In this document: in pieces, positions 48,610-63,760 of the stretch | How positions within the stretch are numbered: the first letter of the stretch is position 1 | Layout: every line of letters starts with the position of its first letter | Assembly (NCBI GenBank): GCA_035578155.1 | Contig: JAPWDM010000005.1 | Location: forward strand, 25,294,877-25,358,876 | Length of the DNA stretch: 64,000 nucleotides | Reading direction: 5' to 3' | From: Brachynemurus nebulosus | Lineage: Eukaryota > Arthropoda > Insecta > Neuroptera > Myrmeleontidae | Position numbers and translations under genes: made by a program | The notes under the pieces: model-generated | Databases searched by the model: none | What the model saw: only the letters and a program-made list of their open reading frames with translations | What the model was told of the DNA's origin: nothing

Positions 48610-49204
48610 CAGGGTCGTAGCTACCGCCGTATCAGCCGTATCAATGATACGGGGCTCCCGGGCTACAGAGGCCCCTAACCTGTGTGAGAAAAAATTAGTA
48701 AAATGTTATCCACAATGTCACTTAATCTCGTGCTTCCCGGGAAAAAAACATATAAAAAAACTGTCATACGTGCCGTGCCTATAATAGAGTTTTAACTTCA
48801 GAAATGACAAAAGTTAAAAAAGCGACCCCTTTTTTCCCGGGTTAAGCATGCGCCCAAAAGTTGGCAACACGAGTAGCTTCAAAAATGAGACTTCGATGCG
48901 GCAGGAACGGCTATCAGACTTGTCACTATTGTCTACAGAGGCAAAAATTTTAGAAAAACAAACTATATAACTATAAATGATTTAATAAATCAATTTGTCG
49001 GAAAAAAGGTAAGAAAAATGTATATTTAACTTGAATTGTTTGGCTAGGCTCAATTTCTAGGAGAAAGCGATAACTTATAATCAATAAATATTTATTTTAA
49101 TTTAATGCAAGCATTTTTGTTTCTTTTCTGAGAAATCTTTACCCTTTATTTGGGCCCCCAACTAATTTTGATACAGGGCCCTTCCAAGGCACGCTACGCA
49201 ACTG
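48610..49204. mobile_element. hAT MITE with perfect 8-bp duplication
   Basis: Left CAGGGTCGTAGC; right inverted CAGTTGCGTAGC. Flanks GCTCTGAT (48602-48609) and GCTCTGAT (49205-49212) are identical. Contains gatacggggctcccgggc near the left and gatacagggccc near the right. 595 bp. Confidence 0.92.
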
Positions 49205-49212
49205 GCTCTGAT

Positions 49213-50531
49213 ACCAAAAAAGTACAGGTTTTATACATGCGATGGCCATAAATAATTAATTTTAATTTTTTCGCAGTTTCAACACCGTATGACTTATTAA
49301 AAGAGAAAAAAGAAGAATCCTCCGATTCGATAATTTGAAAGTCGGTTCATGATGCAACTTAACATCCGCATCCACATTATATTTACATTAGAATAAGGTG
49401 AATGAGGATGTTAAAAAATTAATGGGAACCCAGGATTCTACACAAAAACCGAATCATAAAAAAACCCAACTATTTAAAAAAATAACTATTATTTAATCAT
49501 TAAATCATCTTTTTAACTTATCTGGATTAAATTCCTTTATTTCGCGATATCCTTTTACGATCCATCCACAGAAGGAGCCACATGTCAAAAGGACTTGCAA
49601 TGCTAACACAATTCAAAATAGGAAAACCCAACTCCAACAGGACACCGATAATATATTTAAATATCAAATTCTTCCCCTAATCGAAAAAACGGTTTCACCA
49701 AGTTCTTCTCCTGTACCCTTCAAACGTATACATATATCTACTATAGAATTCTAGTACAAGCGAGCAATATGAAAAGGATTATGTATCTACAGGCGCTCAT
49801 CGAGCTCATCACAGACACGTGAATGACATTATTGTTGGCGGTTTTAAAATGAATCTGTGTTGGACAGGGACGATTAGCGCGACATGATTCGAAGTTTGTA
49901 CTGAAATGGTTTACCAAGCTATGGACTGGCTTCTACCCATTAAGATTCCAATTATTTTTAGTATCCTAAGTTAAGGTCAAAAGGAAATTTAGTTGGCAAA
50001 AATCTAGAAATTCATGTAGTATACTTTCTCAAAACGATTTTTCGAAGAAGAAAGAAAAAGAGGAAAGAAGGCACCTATGATTTTGTATTAAATTCTTTGA
50101 GCAAATATAGGAAGACTTGACAGAAAGTAATAGACTAGAGAAGGTAACATTATGTATACTTTAAATCTTTTTACATAATTTTACTCTGTGCGTTTATTGT
50201 TACAAACAGCACTAACAATAACTAACATAAATAAAACTGAGGGTGAAACAAACGTGCGGATGCCTCTTATAGATTCATAAACGACGCCAAATAGTATTTT
50301 TTCATGGAATTGCATTGTCGAAATATTAGTTTTAACAATCAAGATAATTTTTTTTTTTTAAATCTTTCAATCAGAAAGAACTTTTAAAACAAGTAAAATT
50401 ATGCAAAACTCATGAAATGTCTAATTTTTTGTTGAATCCTTAACCGATTAAATATTCATGCAAACGTAACAAAGAAGGCTCTTCGGATTTCAAAAGACAA
50501 AATAGGATAGTTTGGGTAAAATTTACAATCA
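49213..50531. other. No gene seen
   Basis: Anonymous DNA. Confidence 0.4.
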
Positions 50532-53200
<2,669 letters not shown>

Positions 53201-53931
53201 TTAGGGTTCTGAAGACACACCTCAGTGTGTCTGTCTGTCCGACCACCCTTTCATATCCCTATAATTCTTATATCTTTGGTTTATTAACATGAAATTTTAT
53301 GCTACAGGTGCAAATGTCAGTAAATATATAACAAACAAAATTTATTCGTCAAGGCATGCCCCCGTAAGTGCGTGAAATTTTTTTAACGTACCCTATCGCG
53401 TGGGGTATCACCAGAAAAGGCTCATAAAATGAAGGTGAAATTCGTTTTAGCATTTTCCATTTTTAAGTTTCGTTTGTGAAGTTTGGAGCTTCAAAGTGAG
53501 GCTTCTTTATTGTGAGTATTTTCTAAACTGTTGATCCAAAAGATTTGAAAAAATTTCAAATACTAGCATTTGTTAAAATCACAACAAAAATTATTTCGGT
53601 TAAGCTGTGTCTGTCCCTTTTGGAAATATAGGCAACCAAATTTTCCAAAATTTTAAATAGAGAAAATGGTCCCCAATAAATTAAATTTTGCAGTGAGATA
53701 ATTTTCGGTGTTAGAAAACATCCTCCAAAAATTCGAGTCCAAATCATTAGGGCAACTGCCCAAAAATGGATAAAATTTCCTACGTACGATATCAGAAAAG
53801 TTGAGGTTCCTTTAACCATTTATCACTTTTAGTGTTGCATACCTTAAAAGCAAATACCCCCTTACTATGATGTATATACATTGAAAGTAAGAATAAATTA
53901 TCTATCTTAAAAGGAAATACAGAACCCTTAT
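53201..53931 (-). repeat. Family D copy
   Basis: Bounded by ttagggttctg and cagaaccctta, inverted ends of the gggttc type. 53510-53790 matches the 4855-5045 body inverted (for example ggaaatataggcaaccaaat). Contains tgtctgtctgtccgaccacc. Confidence 0.6.
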
Positions 53932-54289
53932 AAAATTATTTCCGGATCCGTTTGTCCTGACACTCTTGATGACGCGCACATATACCACCCGTCAACGATT
54001 AAAAAAATTTCTTTTGACAAAAATGGGGAGTTAGTTTGAATAAAAAAATTTTTCATTAATATACCGTACAAGGTATTATTTAAAAGAGGTAGCAGCTTTA
54101 AGGAATCAAAAAATATTTTTTAAAGATACTTTTTGGTCCAGTAGTATTAATGATATAGCTTAAAATTTGCTAGAAGTGACCGCACCCTAATCTCCTAGGA
54201 TTCTAGAACTAAAATTTTCAATTTAATACAGTTAATAAATAGTGAGTAATAAATAACCGGAAAACTTATGACCCTTTTCAACAGTATAA
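53932..54289. other. No gene seen
   Basis: Possibly further degraded family D sequence. Confidence 0.35.
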
Positions 54290-54750
54290 GGCCGGGCGCA
54301 CATTGAGACGCAGTTAACGCAGGCACTAGGCAGGGCAGCGTAGTTTCTGTGACTCGTGTTGTAGAACGGGACAGCGCGAATTGAAACGCAGAGCAGAGCA
54401 GAGCAGCACTGCTTGGCACGAGACCGATGTGGCACTCGTGAATGTGACAGTGAAACTGCACGATGCTGCGTGACATTATAACACGTTCTCGAGTTGGTTT
54501 TATTTCGCCGAAGTGGAAAGAATTGGAGAAATTGAAGAAACACAGTGCTGCTCTGCTCTACTTTGCTTTTAAATTCGTGCTATCTCGTTCTACAACAAGA
54601 GTCACAGAAACTGCGCTGCCCTGCCTGCGTTAGTGTGCGTCCGTCCACACAGTTTATTTCTCGTGGTTTCCTGTCGTGCCTTGCTCTGCTCTGCTCTGCT
54701 CTGCCCTGCCCTGCGTTTACTGCGTGACGCAGCTCAATGTGGGCCTGGTC
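54290..54750. mobile_element. GC-rich MITE with TAA duplication, built from gcagag words
   Basis: Left GGCCGGGCGCACATTGAG; right inverted GACCAGGCCCACATTGAG. TAA on both sides (54287-54289, 54751-54753). The arms iterate gcagagcagagcag and gcagggcag and pair over most of the 461 bp. The 75-103-codon frames here are by-products. Confidence 0.85.
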
Positions 54751-54829
54751 TAATAATTGAAAAAAAATGTTGAAAACCAAGGGGGAATACAGAAAAATGT
54801 AGAACAATCTTAGTTATCACAATCCAGTT

Positions 54830-55386
54830 TCGAGTAAGGATGTGGAGGGGACTGCCATGCGCGCGCATGCACGGTTTCGTGTCATGACAAAGCTTCAATC
54901 GCCGACAGTCAGCCTAGTAGTGTAGACCTCTCTGTTGTGCTCGGCGGTTTTTATCAAGTTATAAAATGACAAAAAAATTTGAGCAGCGTTAGGTACTGCA
55001 TTAAATTTTGCCAAAAGCTTAGCGATTGGCAAGTGGAAACAATTCGCAAGATTCAACAGGCCCCATCACGACATTGCACCTGCCCACTCTGCACATCTAA
55101 TTCAGAGTTTTCTCGTTAAAAACAACACTCCTCTGGTTCGCCAAGCTCCGTACTTTCCCGACATGGCTCCCTGCGACTTCTGGCTATTTCTTAAGCTGAA
55201 AATGTCTCTGCAAGGAACTCGATTTCAAGAAAGAGAAGACATTAAACAGAATAGAGAACAGAAGCGCTAGGAGAAGTGTGTGCATCACCAAGGAGACTAC
55301 TTTGAAGGGGATTAGAGGTTTGTAGCTCTAGTTCAATAAACACACTTTTAATTAACAAAATTCCGATACTTTTTGAACAGCCCTCG
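54830..55386 (+). pseudogene. Internally deleted mariner transposon
   Basis: Begins in a 5'-UTR-like stretch. An ATG at 54966 opens MTKKFEQ, and after a frameshift RYCIKFCQKLSDWQVETIRK follows, the usual mariner N-terminus. At about 55055 it jumps straight to the C-terminal catalytic part: HHDIAPAHSAH ... PYFPDMAPCDFWLF, with exactly 34 residues between the two aspartates (D34D), ending at a stop near 55270. Roughly the middle 200 or more residues, including the first catalytic Asp, are gone. The right end reads ctttttgaacagccctcg at 55369-55386, followed by TA. The left TIR was not found. Dead copy; could be mobilised only in trans, and only if both ends exist. Confidence 0.88.
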
Positions 55387-55826
55387 TACATAAATAAAAA
55401 ATGTTTAATTTAGTCTATTAATTAACTGCTAATTGTACGAAACTCTAATTGTGTAAGCTCGACTCGCTTTTGACCGATTTTTTTTCAAGTTTCATTTGCG
55501 AAGAGATATTATAGGGAGCTAAGATGTCGTGTACCCGACCCTCGAAACATTACAATAAACTGTAAGTTTATTGTAGTTGTGGAAAGCTCAAACCACTGCC
55601 GAACCCTGACTTAATGTGTGTTCGACACGCGCTTGATCAATTTTTATTGTGTACTTATTGTATAGACGCGCGACCGGAGATGTGACGGTTTGATGGCACC
55701 ATTGCGCGGACGGAGGTAACGCTTCTCTACTCTACTCCACGACATGCTTATACTCGTCCGTCGATTGTGTCGTACGTATAGCACGTACATACACAACAAG
55801 CCGCGTTATTCGAGTTTAATACATCC
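55387..55826. other. Family D core and CpG-rich patch
   Basis: The D core aatgtgtgttcgacacgcgc lies near 55613. From 55650 the DNA is clearly GC- and CpG-richer (acgcgcgaccggag, gcgcggacggag) and could be a promoter or first-exon region. Confidence 0.4.
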
Positions 55827-56057
55827 ATGATGGAACTCCTCACCGTCACCACAGCCACACTATGCCTGCCTGCCTGCCGTTCGTGGGTACAGAGAGGTTA
55901 TGCCGCGCTATTTGCAACGAAAGCGTACTATGAACCAAACATATTGTTCAATCTATTGATGTGTCAGTTCGGTGATTCTCGCCATATTTCGTTCCACCTC
56001 GCGCTTGGCTCCGGTCTAGTATTATTGATCTTAACTGTAAATGATGTATCCTTTTAA
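55827..56057 (+). CDS. Hypothetical frame in CpG-rich patch
   Basis: A 76-codon ATG frame (MMELLTVTTATLCLPACRSW...) in the least A+T-rich stretch of unexplained DNA in the window, ending with a hydrophobic segment (LALGSGLVLLILTV). It follows a CpG-rich stretch that might be a promoter. No homolog is recognised and no splice partner is evident. Could be a 5' exon of a gene extending beyond view, or part of an unrecognised GC-rich repeat. Confidence 0.2.
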   Translation: MMELLTVTTATLCLPACRSWVQRGYAALFATKAYYEPNILFNLLMCQFGDSRHISFHLALGSGLVLLILTVNDVSF

Positions 56058-57293
56058 TTTTTTTTTTAACTCTTCCCGAAAATAATTTTTGAAAACCTTG
56101 ACGTCGATAACGGAAGTTGATTGTAAAAACGATAGTTTTGCAATTAAATGATTACGCGTCACTTCTAAGTGTTAGTAGAAGCTTCCGGCATTTCCGGTCT
56201 GTACATTTAGTAGCACAGACATACATACATACATGTATTGTATATAGCGCTTTAACAATAGTCTGCATGCCGTTAGAGACGTATGTAGTGGTTTTACGGC
56301 GAAGCATCCATGTAGATTATCAAGTATTTTTGTTTTATTTACTTCTTGTTTTGATAACTTATTTTAATTTTCTTGTATTTAAGTTGCAATAACAACATCC
56401 TACTTTCTCCACCCCCTCCTAAAAAAAAGGAAAAGAAAAAAGAGCAATTGTTAATGTGTTACGCAACAAGTATTGTCCTAAGTATCCAACTGTTGCTTGC
56501 GCTACAAAAATCATAGTTGATGTTTCAACTATTATCAAGCTGGCTTCAAGCGCGGATCCAAGGTGGTGGTCATGAAAGTTATAATTTTTTTCCCAGCTAG
56601 AAGCTTCTAGTGCGTTTTTCACCCAAAAAATTCTACACAATTTTTTGATATTAGTTTGAGAACATTCTTTTAAATTTACAGTGTCATTGAAACCTTATGA
56701 AATCTTTGAATAGAATGTGATTCCTTGAAGGAGGGAGTTCACGCCAGAAACGGCTAGTAAACTAATTTTTTTCGAATATCGTTTTTTGTTTTTATTTTGT
56801 TCTGTGGTTCTTTACAAACACGGTGATTATTATAGTATAAAACATGGCCAAAAAAATTTTTTTTCAAGTAGAAAAATATTTATTTGTGAGCCGCCGCACA
56901 GCCAAGTTGCTGCTCCTTTGCAGACAACGCTCGCCTCCCCCCCCCCCTCGCGATTTTATCAGTAATACTTAATTTTGGTGTGTACATGACTTATAGTATG
57001 CACTAAGATAATGTTCTTTTATTTGTATGCCTTTGTAGACGTTTTAACAAAACAGTGAGTAAATCGCTTCTTTTGTTATAATTTTTGTTTTTTACCGTTT
57101 CCCAAAAGTTGTGTCTTTCCCGACAAAGAAAATCATATCTCAAGTTCTAGAAAAGATAGAGACTTAATTTTTTTTAAATTTTATTCATAAACATATTGCG
57201 CATAAAGTGGAGTATGCTTTTTCCATTTGAACAATTGTAACTATTTTTAAACATTTTTTTTTAAATAAAAATTGCGTTTTATAATTTTTAGAA
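56058..57293. other. No gene seen
   Basis: Includes catacatacatacat (56218) and a run of ten C near 56938-56947. Frames at 56117-56392 and 56419-56640 lack motifs. Confidence 0.35.
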
Positions 57294-57433
57294 GTTTCGG
57301 ATTACAATTTTATAGTTAATTTTTAAAATTACCTGAAACCCATACTCAGCTTTATGGACAGGGGTTTCGGATTACAATTTTATAGTTAATTTTTAAAATT
57401 ACCTGAAACCCATACTCAGCTTTATGGACAGCT
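57294..57433. repeat. 70-bp tandem duplication
   Basis: Two essentially identical 70-bp units beginning gtttcggattacaatttt (57294, 57364). Confidence 0.92.
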
Positions 57434-57998
57434 TTAGGAATAAAATAATGAAAAAATATTTAAAAAATATTCATTATTTTTTTAGATATGTCGTTCCTTA
57501 TAAACGTTTAAAAACTTGTGAAAAAGGGCCCCCTCCCCCCACAGGGAAGAGTAATGAATGTTTCAAAAACAAAATTTTCTATTTGAAACCCTCCCTAATT
57601 TGAAAAAAAAATTTCAAAAAGCAAAATAATCATAAATAAAAAAGTTGCTTTTTTATTTGAACTCCCTCCTTAAATTTGAGAGCTAGATCCGCTCTTGTTC
57701 CGCTTATTAGAGATTTAATTACAATTCTACTAGTTTTGCTGATACATCTGCAAAAAGCATGAATGACTTTTAAAAAAAATCACGATTTCAACCCAGAATT
57801 TACTGAGACAGATGTTTGCTAATGATATTAATTCAAACTTCCACTAAAGTGGAACTTCTTACGCGGTGCCTATGCTCTAATAGTGGGACGAAACGTTAAA
57901 GATTGTAATTTTACATAAACATTTTGCTAAATTTCAAATTCCTACGGTAGTGTTTTCGAGAAAGACTTTTGTGACAGACGCACACGAAAATGATCCTA

Positions 57999-58906
57999 AG
58001 GTACGTAAGGGTAATTTGGCCAGTCAGTTAATATGGCCACTTTCTTATAACTTCGAAACTACGAGGAACTAATTATAGATGATACTGTCAGTATTGACTG
58101 AACAGTAAGCAATATCGCTCTACAAGACCGGATCGCTGTATGTTGTCTGTGAAATTTTTAAAAAGAGAAAACGTTATTCACGTGTGAGGTTATATACCTG
58201 TTTATAAATTTTACTTCAAAGAAATTCAGCGTGTAAACTTTATATTAAGTAATTGTGGAATTTAAATAAAGGTAAGTGCGTTGCATTTTTAATTCTAGTT
58301 CTGATATGGAAAGTATTTTTTATGAAAAACGGATATTTTTTTGATACAGTGGATTTTTTGACAACAGATTCTAACCTGTTAATATGGCCATTGCGGCCCA
58401 GGAGTTAATAAAACAAATGTTTCAGTTGAACGAATCTGATGTTGATAAACCTGGTCCCAAATCTGATGTGGATAAACCTGGTCCAAAATCTGATGTGGAT
58501 AAACCTGGTCCAAAAAATCTGATATACCTGGTTTGACTTCTGAAGACAAGGATGATTTCTTATGCCCAAGTTGCGAAGATTAATTTTTTCCGGAGTATTT
58601 TTCTTTAATAATATTGTTAATGGAATTATTTCATTAAATTATTTAAATAAATGCGATTTTCTTAAAATTTTACATAATGTTGTATGGCCATACTTTCACC
58701 TATGTACGGAAATATGGCCAATTTGTACATTTTTAAAAAAACCAAAAATTTCTAAAAACTAAAATCTAAATGTTCATAATTTAGTATAACATTAATAAAC
58801 CATTAATCGTAGAATAATGGGGTATTATTTATTTCCCTCTTTTATTTGTTTTCAGATAGTTATAATGCTTCAAACCTTAAGGTGGCCACATTACCCTTAC
58901 GTACCT
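57999..58906. mobile_element. TA-duplicating pogo-like element with iterated AATATGGCCA
   Basis: AGGTACGTAAGGGTAATTTG at 57999; inverse ending at 58906. TA at 57997-57998 and 58907-58908, restored as a single TA in the family D consensus. The word (A/T)TATGGCCA recurs at 58031, 58382, 58682 and 58712, with TTTGGCCA and its inverse in the TIRs. 908 bp. Confidence 0.88.
58384..58583 (+). pseudogene. Transposon protein tail with 9-residue repeats, frameshifted
   Basis: ATG at 58384 opens MAIAAQELIKQMFQLNE followed by three SDVDKPGPK units (27-bp tandem repeat). The third repeat ends in six A where the others have four; this 2-base gain leads to a stop at 58534-58536. In the other frame the sequence goes on SDIPGLTSEDKDDFLCPSCE to a stop at 58581. 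The FLCPSC ending resembles the last Cys pair of a PHD-type zinc finger, found at the tail of some pogo/Tigger-like transposases. Probably the C-terminal remnant of the element's own transposase; the DDE core is missing. Confidence 0.5.
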
Positions 58907-58950
58907 TATAAGGGTTCCGTTTTTCCTTTTAAGGTACAGAACGCTAAAAA

Positions 58951-59641
58951 CATATTTTTGATAAAAAGAAAAAAATATAACACTTGTTCAATTTAGAAAT
59001 ATTATAATAGTAATAAATGTTAATTATTATATTTTTATTCATAGGAAGTTTCACTTCGGTCATGTGTCCAGTGATATACACATACTTTTTTTACGTCGAA
59101 CATAATGTACATATACATCCTCTTTATTACTCAATTAAATGACGTTTCAGAAAAAATAATTTGTTAGAAGTTACAACTTCACTCACTAGATGACGATGAT
59201 GAGCTTCAAGTGGAGATTTTCTCTACCGCTAAATCCCACACATCTATAAATCACCAAATATGACACCCAAGTTACTCTAGTCTATTTCTTTATATTCCCT
59301 TCATCTTTTTTTTTTTCTGAACCATTTATGTTTAATTTTTGTTTGTTTTTGATTCTGATTGTGAGAAAATGAAAGAGAGCACGTATGCTTGTGTTTTTAG
59401 TCAGAATTTTTCACTGTTCTTAAAATTGGCTAACAAAATTTGTTTCCTGAGTATTGTTCTCTCTAGAAGTGGCGTTTGATTGTTGGATATGGTTTATTTT
59501 CTTCGAAATTATTGTACATAAAAGAATATTAGAGTTTGCTTCTACTAAATGAAAAAACAAAAAACTTTCATCCTTTTTTCTAGGTAATGTAAAAAAAATT
59601 ATAAAGTTTGTAATTATTTTAAATGAAAATTAATGGTACGT
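58951..59641. other. No gene seen
   Basis: Anonymous DNA. Confidence 0.4.
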
Positions 59642-60235
59642 AAGCGCTGAATTAAAAACTTCGTGAAAACCACTAATGTTAAGTGTGCCTTTTACAGTTC
59701 AAGATACCCACAAAAACCCCACCGAGTTTCAGTTTAATCCATCCAGCCATTTTTGTGTTTCATTCGATTGAATTTTTGAAAAAATTAAAGGATCATTTTT
59801 TTGATCTTAAACTTTCATAATCTTCAATAAAATGAAAAAAAAATTTTCTCATCTTTTTTCACATTTTTATCAATAGCAGTATTTAAATTTATAAAAAAAA
59901 GAAAATTTCTTAAAAAATTTTCAAAAAAAAAATTTTTTTCTAAAATTTTTTTTGAAAATTTTTTAAGAAGTTTTCTTTTTTTTATAAATTTAAATACTGT
60001 TATTGATAAAAATTTGAAAAAAGCTGAGAAATTTTTTTTTTTTATTTTGTTGAAGATTATGAAAGTTTAAGATCAAAAAAAATGATCCTTTAATTTTTTC
60101 AAAAATTCAATCGAATGAAACACAAAAACGGCTGGATGGATTAAACTGAAACTCGGTAGGGTTTTGTGGGTATCTTGAACTGTAAAAGGCACACTTAACA
60201 TTAGTGGTTTTCTCGAAGTTTTTAATTCAGCGCTT
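59642..60235. mobile_element. Foldback element (594-bp near-perfect hairpin)
   Basis: AAGCGCTGAATT at 59642 and AATTCAGCGCTT at 60235 bound two arms of almost 300 bp that are near-perfect inverted copies with virtually no loop (centre about 59938). No ORF of its own. Confidence 0.88.
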
Positions 60236-61319
<1,084 letters not shown>

Positions 61320-61328
61320 TATATATAC

Positions 61329-61784
61329 AGAGCGTTCATAAAGTTCCGGAACAGCTCCGCAAAAGTTCCACAAAATCTCAGTTAATATTGACTATCGAAA
61401 AATAACCCAAAGAAAAGTTTCATGGGAAGAAATGAGGAACTAGAAAATGACCTCGAATTTGACCTCGAACATGACCTTGACCAACCAGTATCATATTTTT
61501 TTCGTTTTAATGACTTTCACACGACTCTGGAATATGAAGTATGAATATGGTTTTGAACGTAGAATTTCCCGCTCTTTCCGAATCCGAGGTCAAAAATAGG
61601 GATTTCCATTTAAAAGAAACAAAGTTGACCTCCAAATTTTGGTCAAGGTCATGTTCAAGGTTAAATTCGAGGTCATTTTCTAGTTCCTCATTTCTTCCCA
61701 TGAAACTTTTGTCCGAGTTATGTTATATTTATATATCAATATTAGCTGAGATTTTCAGCTGTTCCGGAACTTTATGAACGCTCT
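61329..61784. mobile_element. Foldback/MITE element with gacctcgaa arms
   Basis: AGAGCGTTCATAAAGTTCCG and its inverse bound 456 bp. Inner arms tttcatgggaagaaatgagg / cctcatttcttcccatgaaa and gaccttgacc / ggtcaaggtc also pair. Flanked by TATATA on both sides. A half copy lies at 63236-63440. Confidence 0.88.
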
Positions 61785-62005
<221 letters not shown>

Positions 62006-62250
62006 GTATACGGGCAATAACTCTTGAACGAAACGTTTAATGCTTATGAAATTTTGTGTGTGAATTCGATTTCCCAAATCGTTGGATGAGTTCTTTAGCC
62101 AGACACGTCGGACGCCCAGAAGTAGGTTTTTCGGGCATTTTTTGTCAACATAATGAATTTTTTGCCAGAATTAAGCAATTTTTCAAAATTTTTTTTACAT
62201 CAATCGAAGAACGAGGCAAATTACGTAAAAAATGTTTTTGAACTATTGCT
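62006..62250 (-). repeat. Module C (copy 5)
   Basis: Reverse complement of the 17.8-kb copy: taactcttgaacgaaacg, gttggatgagttctttagcc and cagacacgtcggacgcccag. Adjoins the (AT)n as the other copies do. Confidence 0.65.
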
Positions 62251-62713
62251 CTAAATTTTGAAGAAAAATTAGAAAATATGTTGGAAAAAATCGTTTTCCT
62301 CCACTACACTCGCACTCACAATCAAATAATTTCTGTGTCATGTTTTGCAATTCTACATTATAAGTGTCGTGCCATGATTTTTTTTAATCCAACTAAACGA
62401 TTCACCTATATTTTATTTCCCTCAATTAAATAAGTTTTTATATATCTGCTCCATTTTTTTATAGAAAAATTATCAAGAATATTTGTTTTATGTCCGAGTA
62501 TGGTTAGAATTTAGATTATGTTTACACCTTACTAAAATTATTAACAGTTTGCTACAACTACATCAAAAATTACGTTAAACCATATTGAAAAAATAATATT
62601 TTAACGTAACTTTCTGCCCGTTTGAGAATAATTAATAATTAAAAAGGTATAAGCAGAGCATTTTAGTTCGTAAATAATTTTGCATATTCAATTTGTTGCA
62701 CATCCAAATGAAC
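62251..62713. other. Intron or intergenic; nothing recognised
   Basis: A+T-rich DNA before the exon at 62714. No upstream exon could be called. Confidence 0.4.
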
Positions 62714-63149
62714 AGAAAGGATTGACATAATCGATAGTGAAGGTCAAGAAATTCTATTGCCCGATGCTGACGACACTCAAGTCAAGTTATACGATACTGT
62801 ACTATTAGGATCAAATAATTTAAATTTAGCGAAGAACTTAGATGATACTCTAATATTGGAATCATTCAGTTATTCTGACTTAATGAATTTAGAAGATACT
62901 GTGATTTTGCCAAAGGACAACTTAAGAGACACCAGAGTATTGGAATCACCCAGCAATAAATCTTCTATAAATTTAGGTAATACTGTGGTTTTGCCAAAAG
63001 ACAGCTTGAATGACACCAGAGTATTGGAATCACCCAGCTATAAATCTTCTATAAATTTAGATAATACTGTGATTTTAGAATGTAATTTGAATAATAATAA
63101 TATTTATTGCAAACCGAGTGAAGGTTTCGAATTATTGCGAATCGAGTAA
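62714..63149 (+). CDS. Probable last exon of an unidentified protein with 28-residue repeats
   Basis: An open frame runs from just after an acceptor-like cacatccaaatgaacag (an in-frame stop at 62709 limits it) to TAA at 63147-63149, about 144 codons. No ATG lies near its start, so an upstream exon is expected. The protein is Asp/Ser/Leu-rich with an exact 84-bp (28-residue) tandem repeat: units start at 62886, 62970 and 63054, with older diverged units before. Each carries (L)xDTVILPKD, then DTRVLESPS and KSSINL. The hydrophobic V-I-L after an acidic residue resembles a SUMO-interacting motif, which is only a resemblance. Codon differences between units keep the frame, suggesting coding constraint. 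The product is not recognised. Confidence 0.6.
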
Positions 63150-63228
63150 ACACTTTAAAGTTAGGTTTTTCCTTTAAAATCTAATTTTTTATTGCTCTTT
63201 GGTGGCCTTTACACCTCTTAAGGCCAAT

Positions 63229-63234
63229 AATAAA
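63229..63234 (+). promoter_or_regulatory. Possible poly(A) signal
   Basis: AATAAA 80 bases after the stop of the 62714-63149 exon. Confidence 0.4.
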
Positions 63235-63235
63235 A

Positions 63236-63440
63236 AAATTCGTTCATAGCATTTTCGACGTGAAATTTCACGCTCTTTCAGAATCCGAAATAAAAAATAG
63301 GTCTTCCCATTTAAAAAATACGACTTGACCTCAAAATGACCTTGAGAATGAAGGTCAAGGTCAAATTTAAGGTCACCATTTAATGTCCCCCTTCATACCT
63401 AACACTTTTCTAAAGGGTAAAGGTCATTTTGATAGGTGGC
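63236..63440. repeat. Half copy of the 61329 foldback element
   Basis: gcgttcat-like start, ttcacgctctttcagaatcc, ttcccatttaaaa and gaccttgag...ggtcaaggtc follow the right half of 61329-61784. Confidence 0.65.
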
Positions 63441-63483
63441 ACCTCTGGCGAAATATTTAGATGCATAGATTAAAATGGCCCAC

Positions 63484-63760
<277 letters not shown>

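Larger units (their letters stand above)
57840..58950 (+). repeat. Family D 3' end, interrupted
   Basis: 57840-57998 (ending tgatccta) and 58907-58950 (tataagggttccgtttttcc) join to the usual tgatcctataagggttccg end of D. The insertion at 57999 separates them. Confidence 0.65.

Noticed and set aside
54232..54807. Overlapping frames of 75-103 codons.
   Set aside because: All inside the GC-rich palindromic MITE; the open frames follow from GC-rich, stop-poor repeats.
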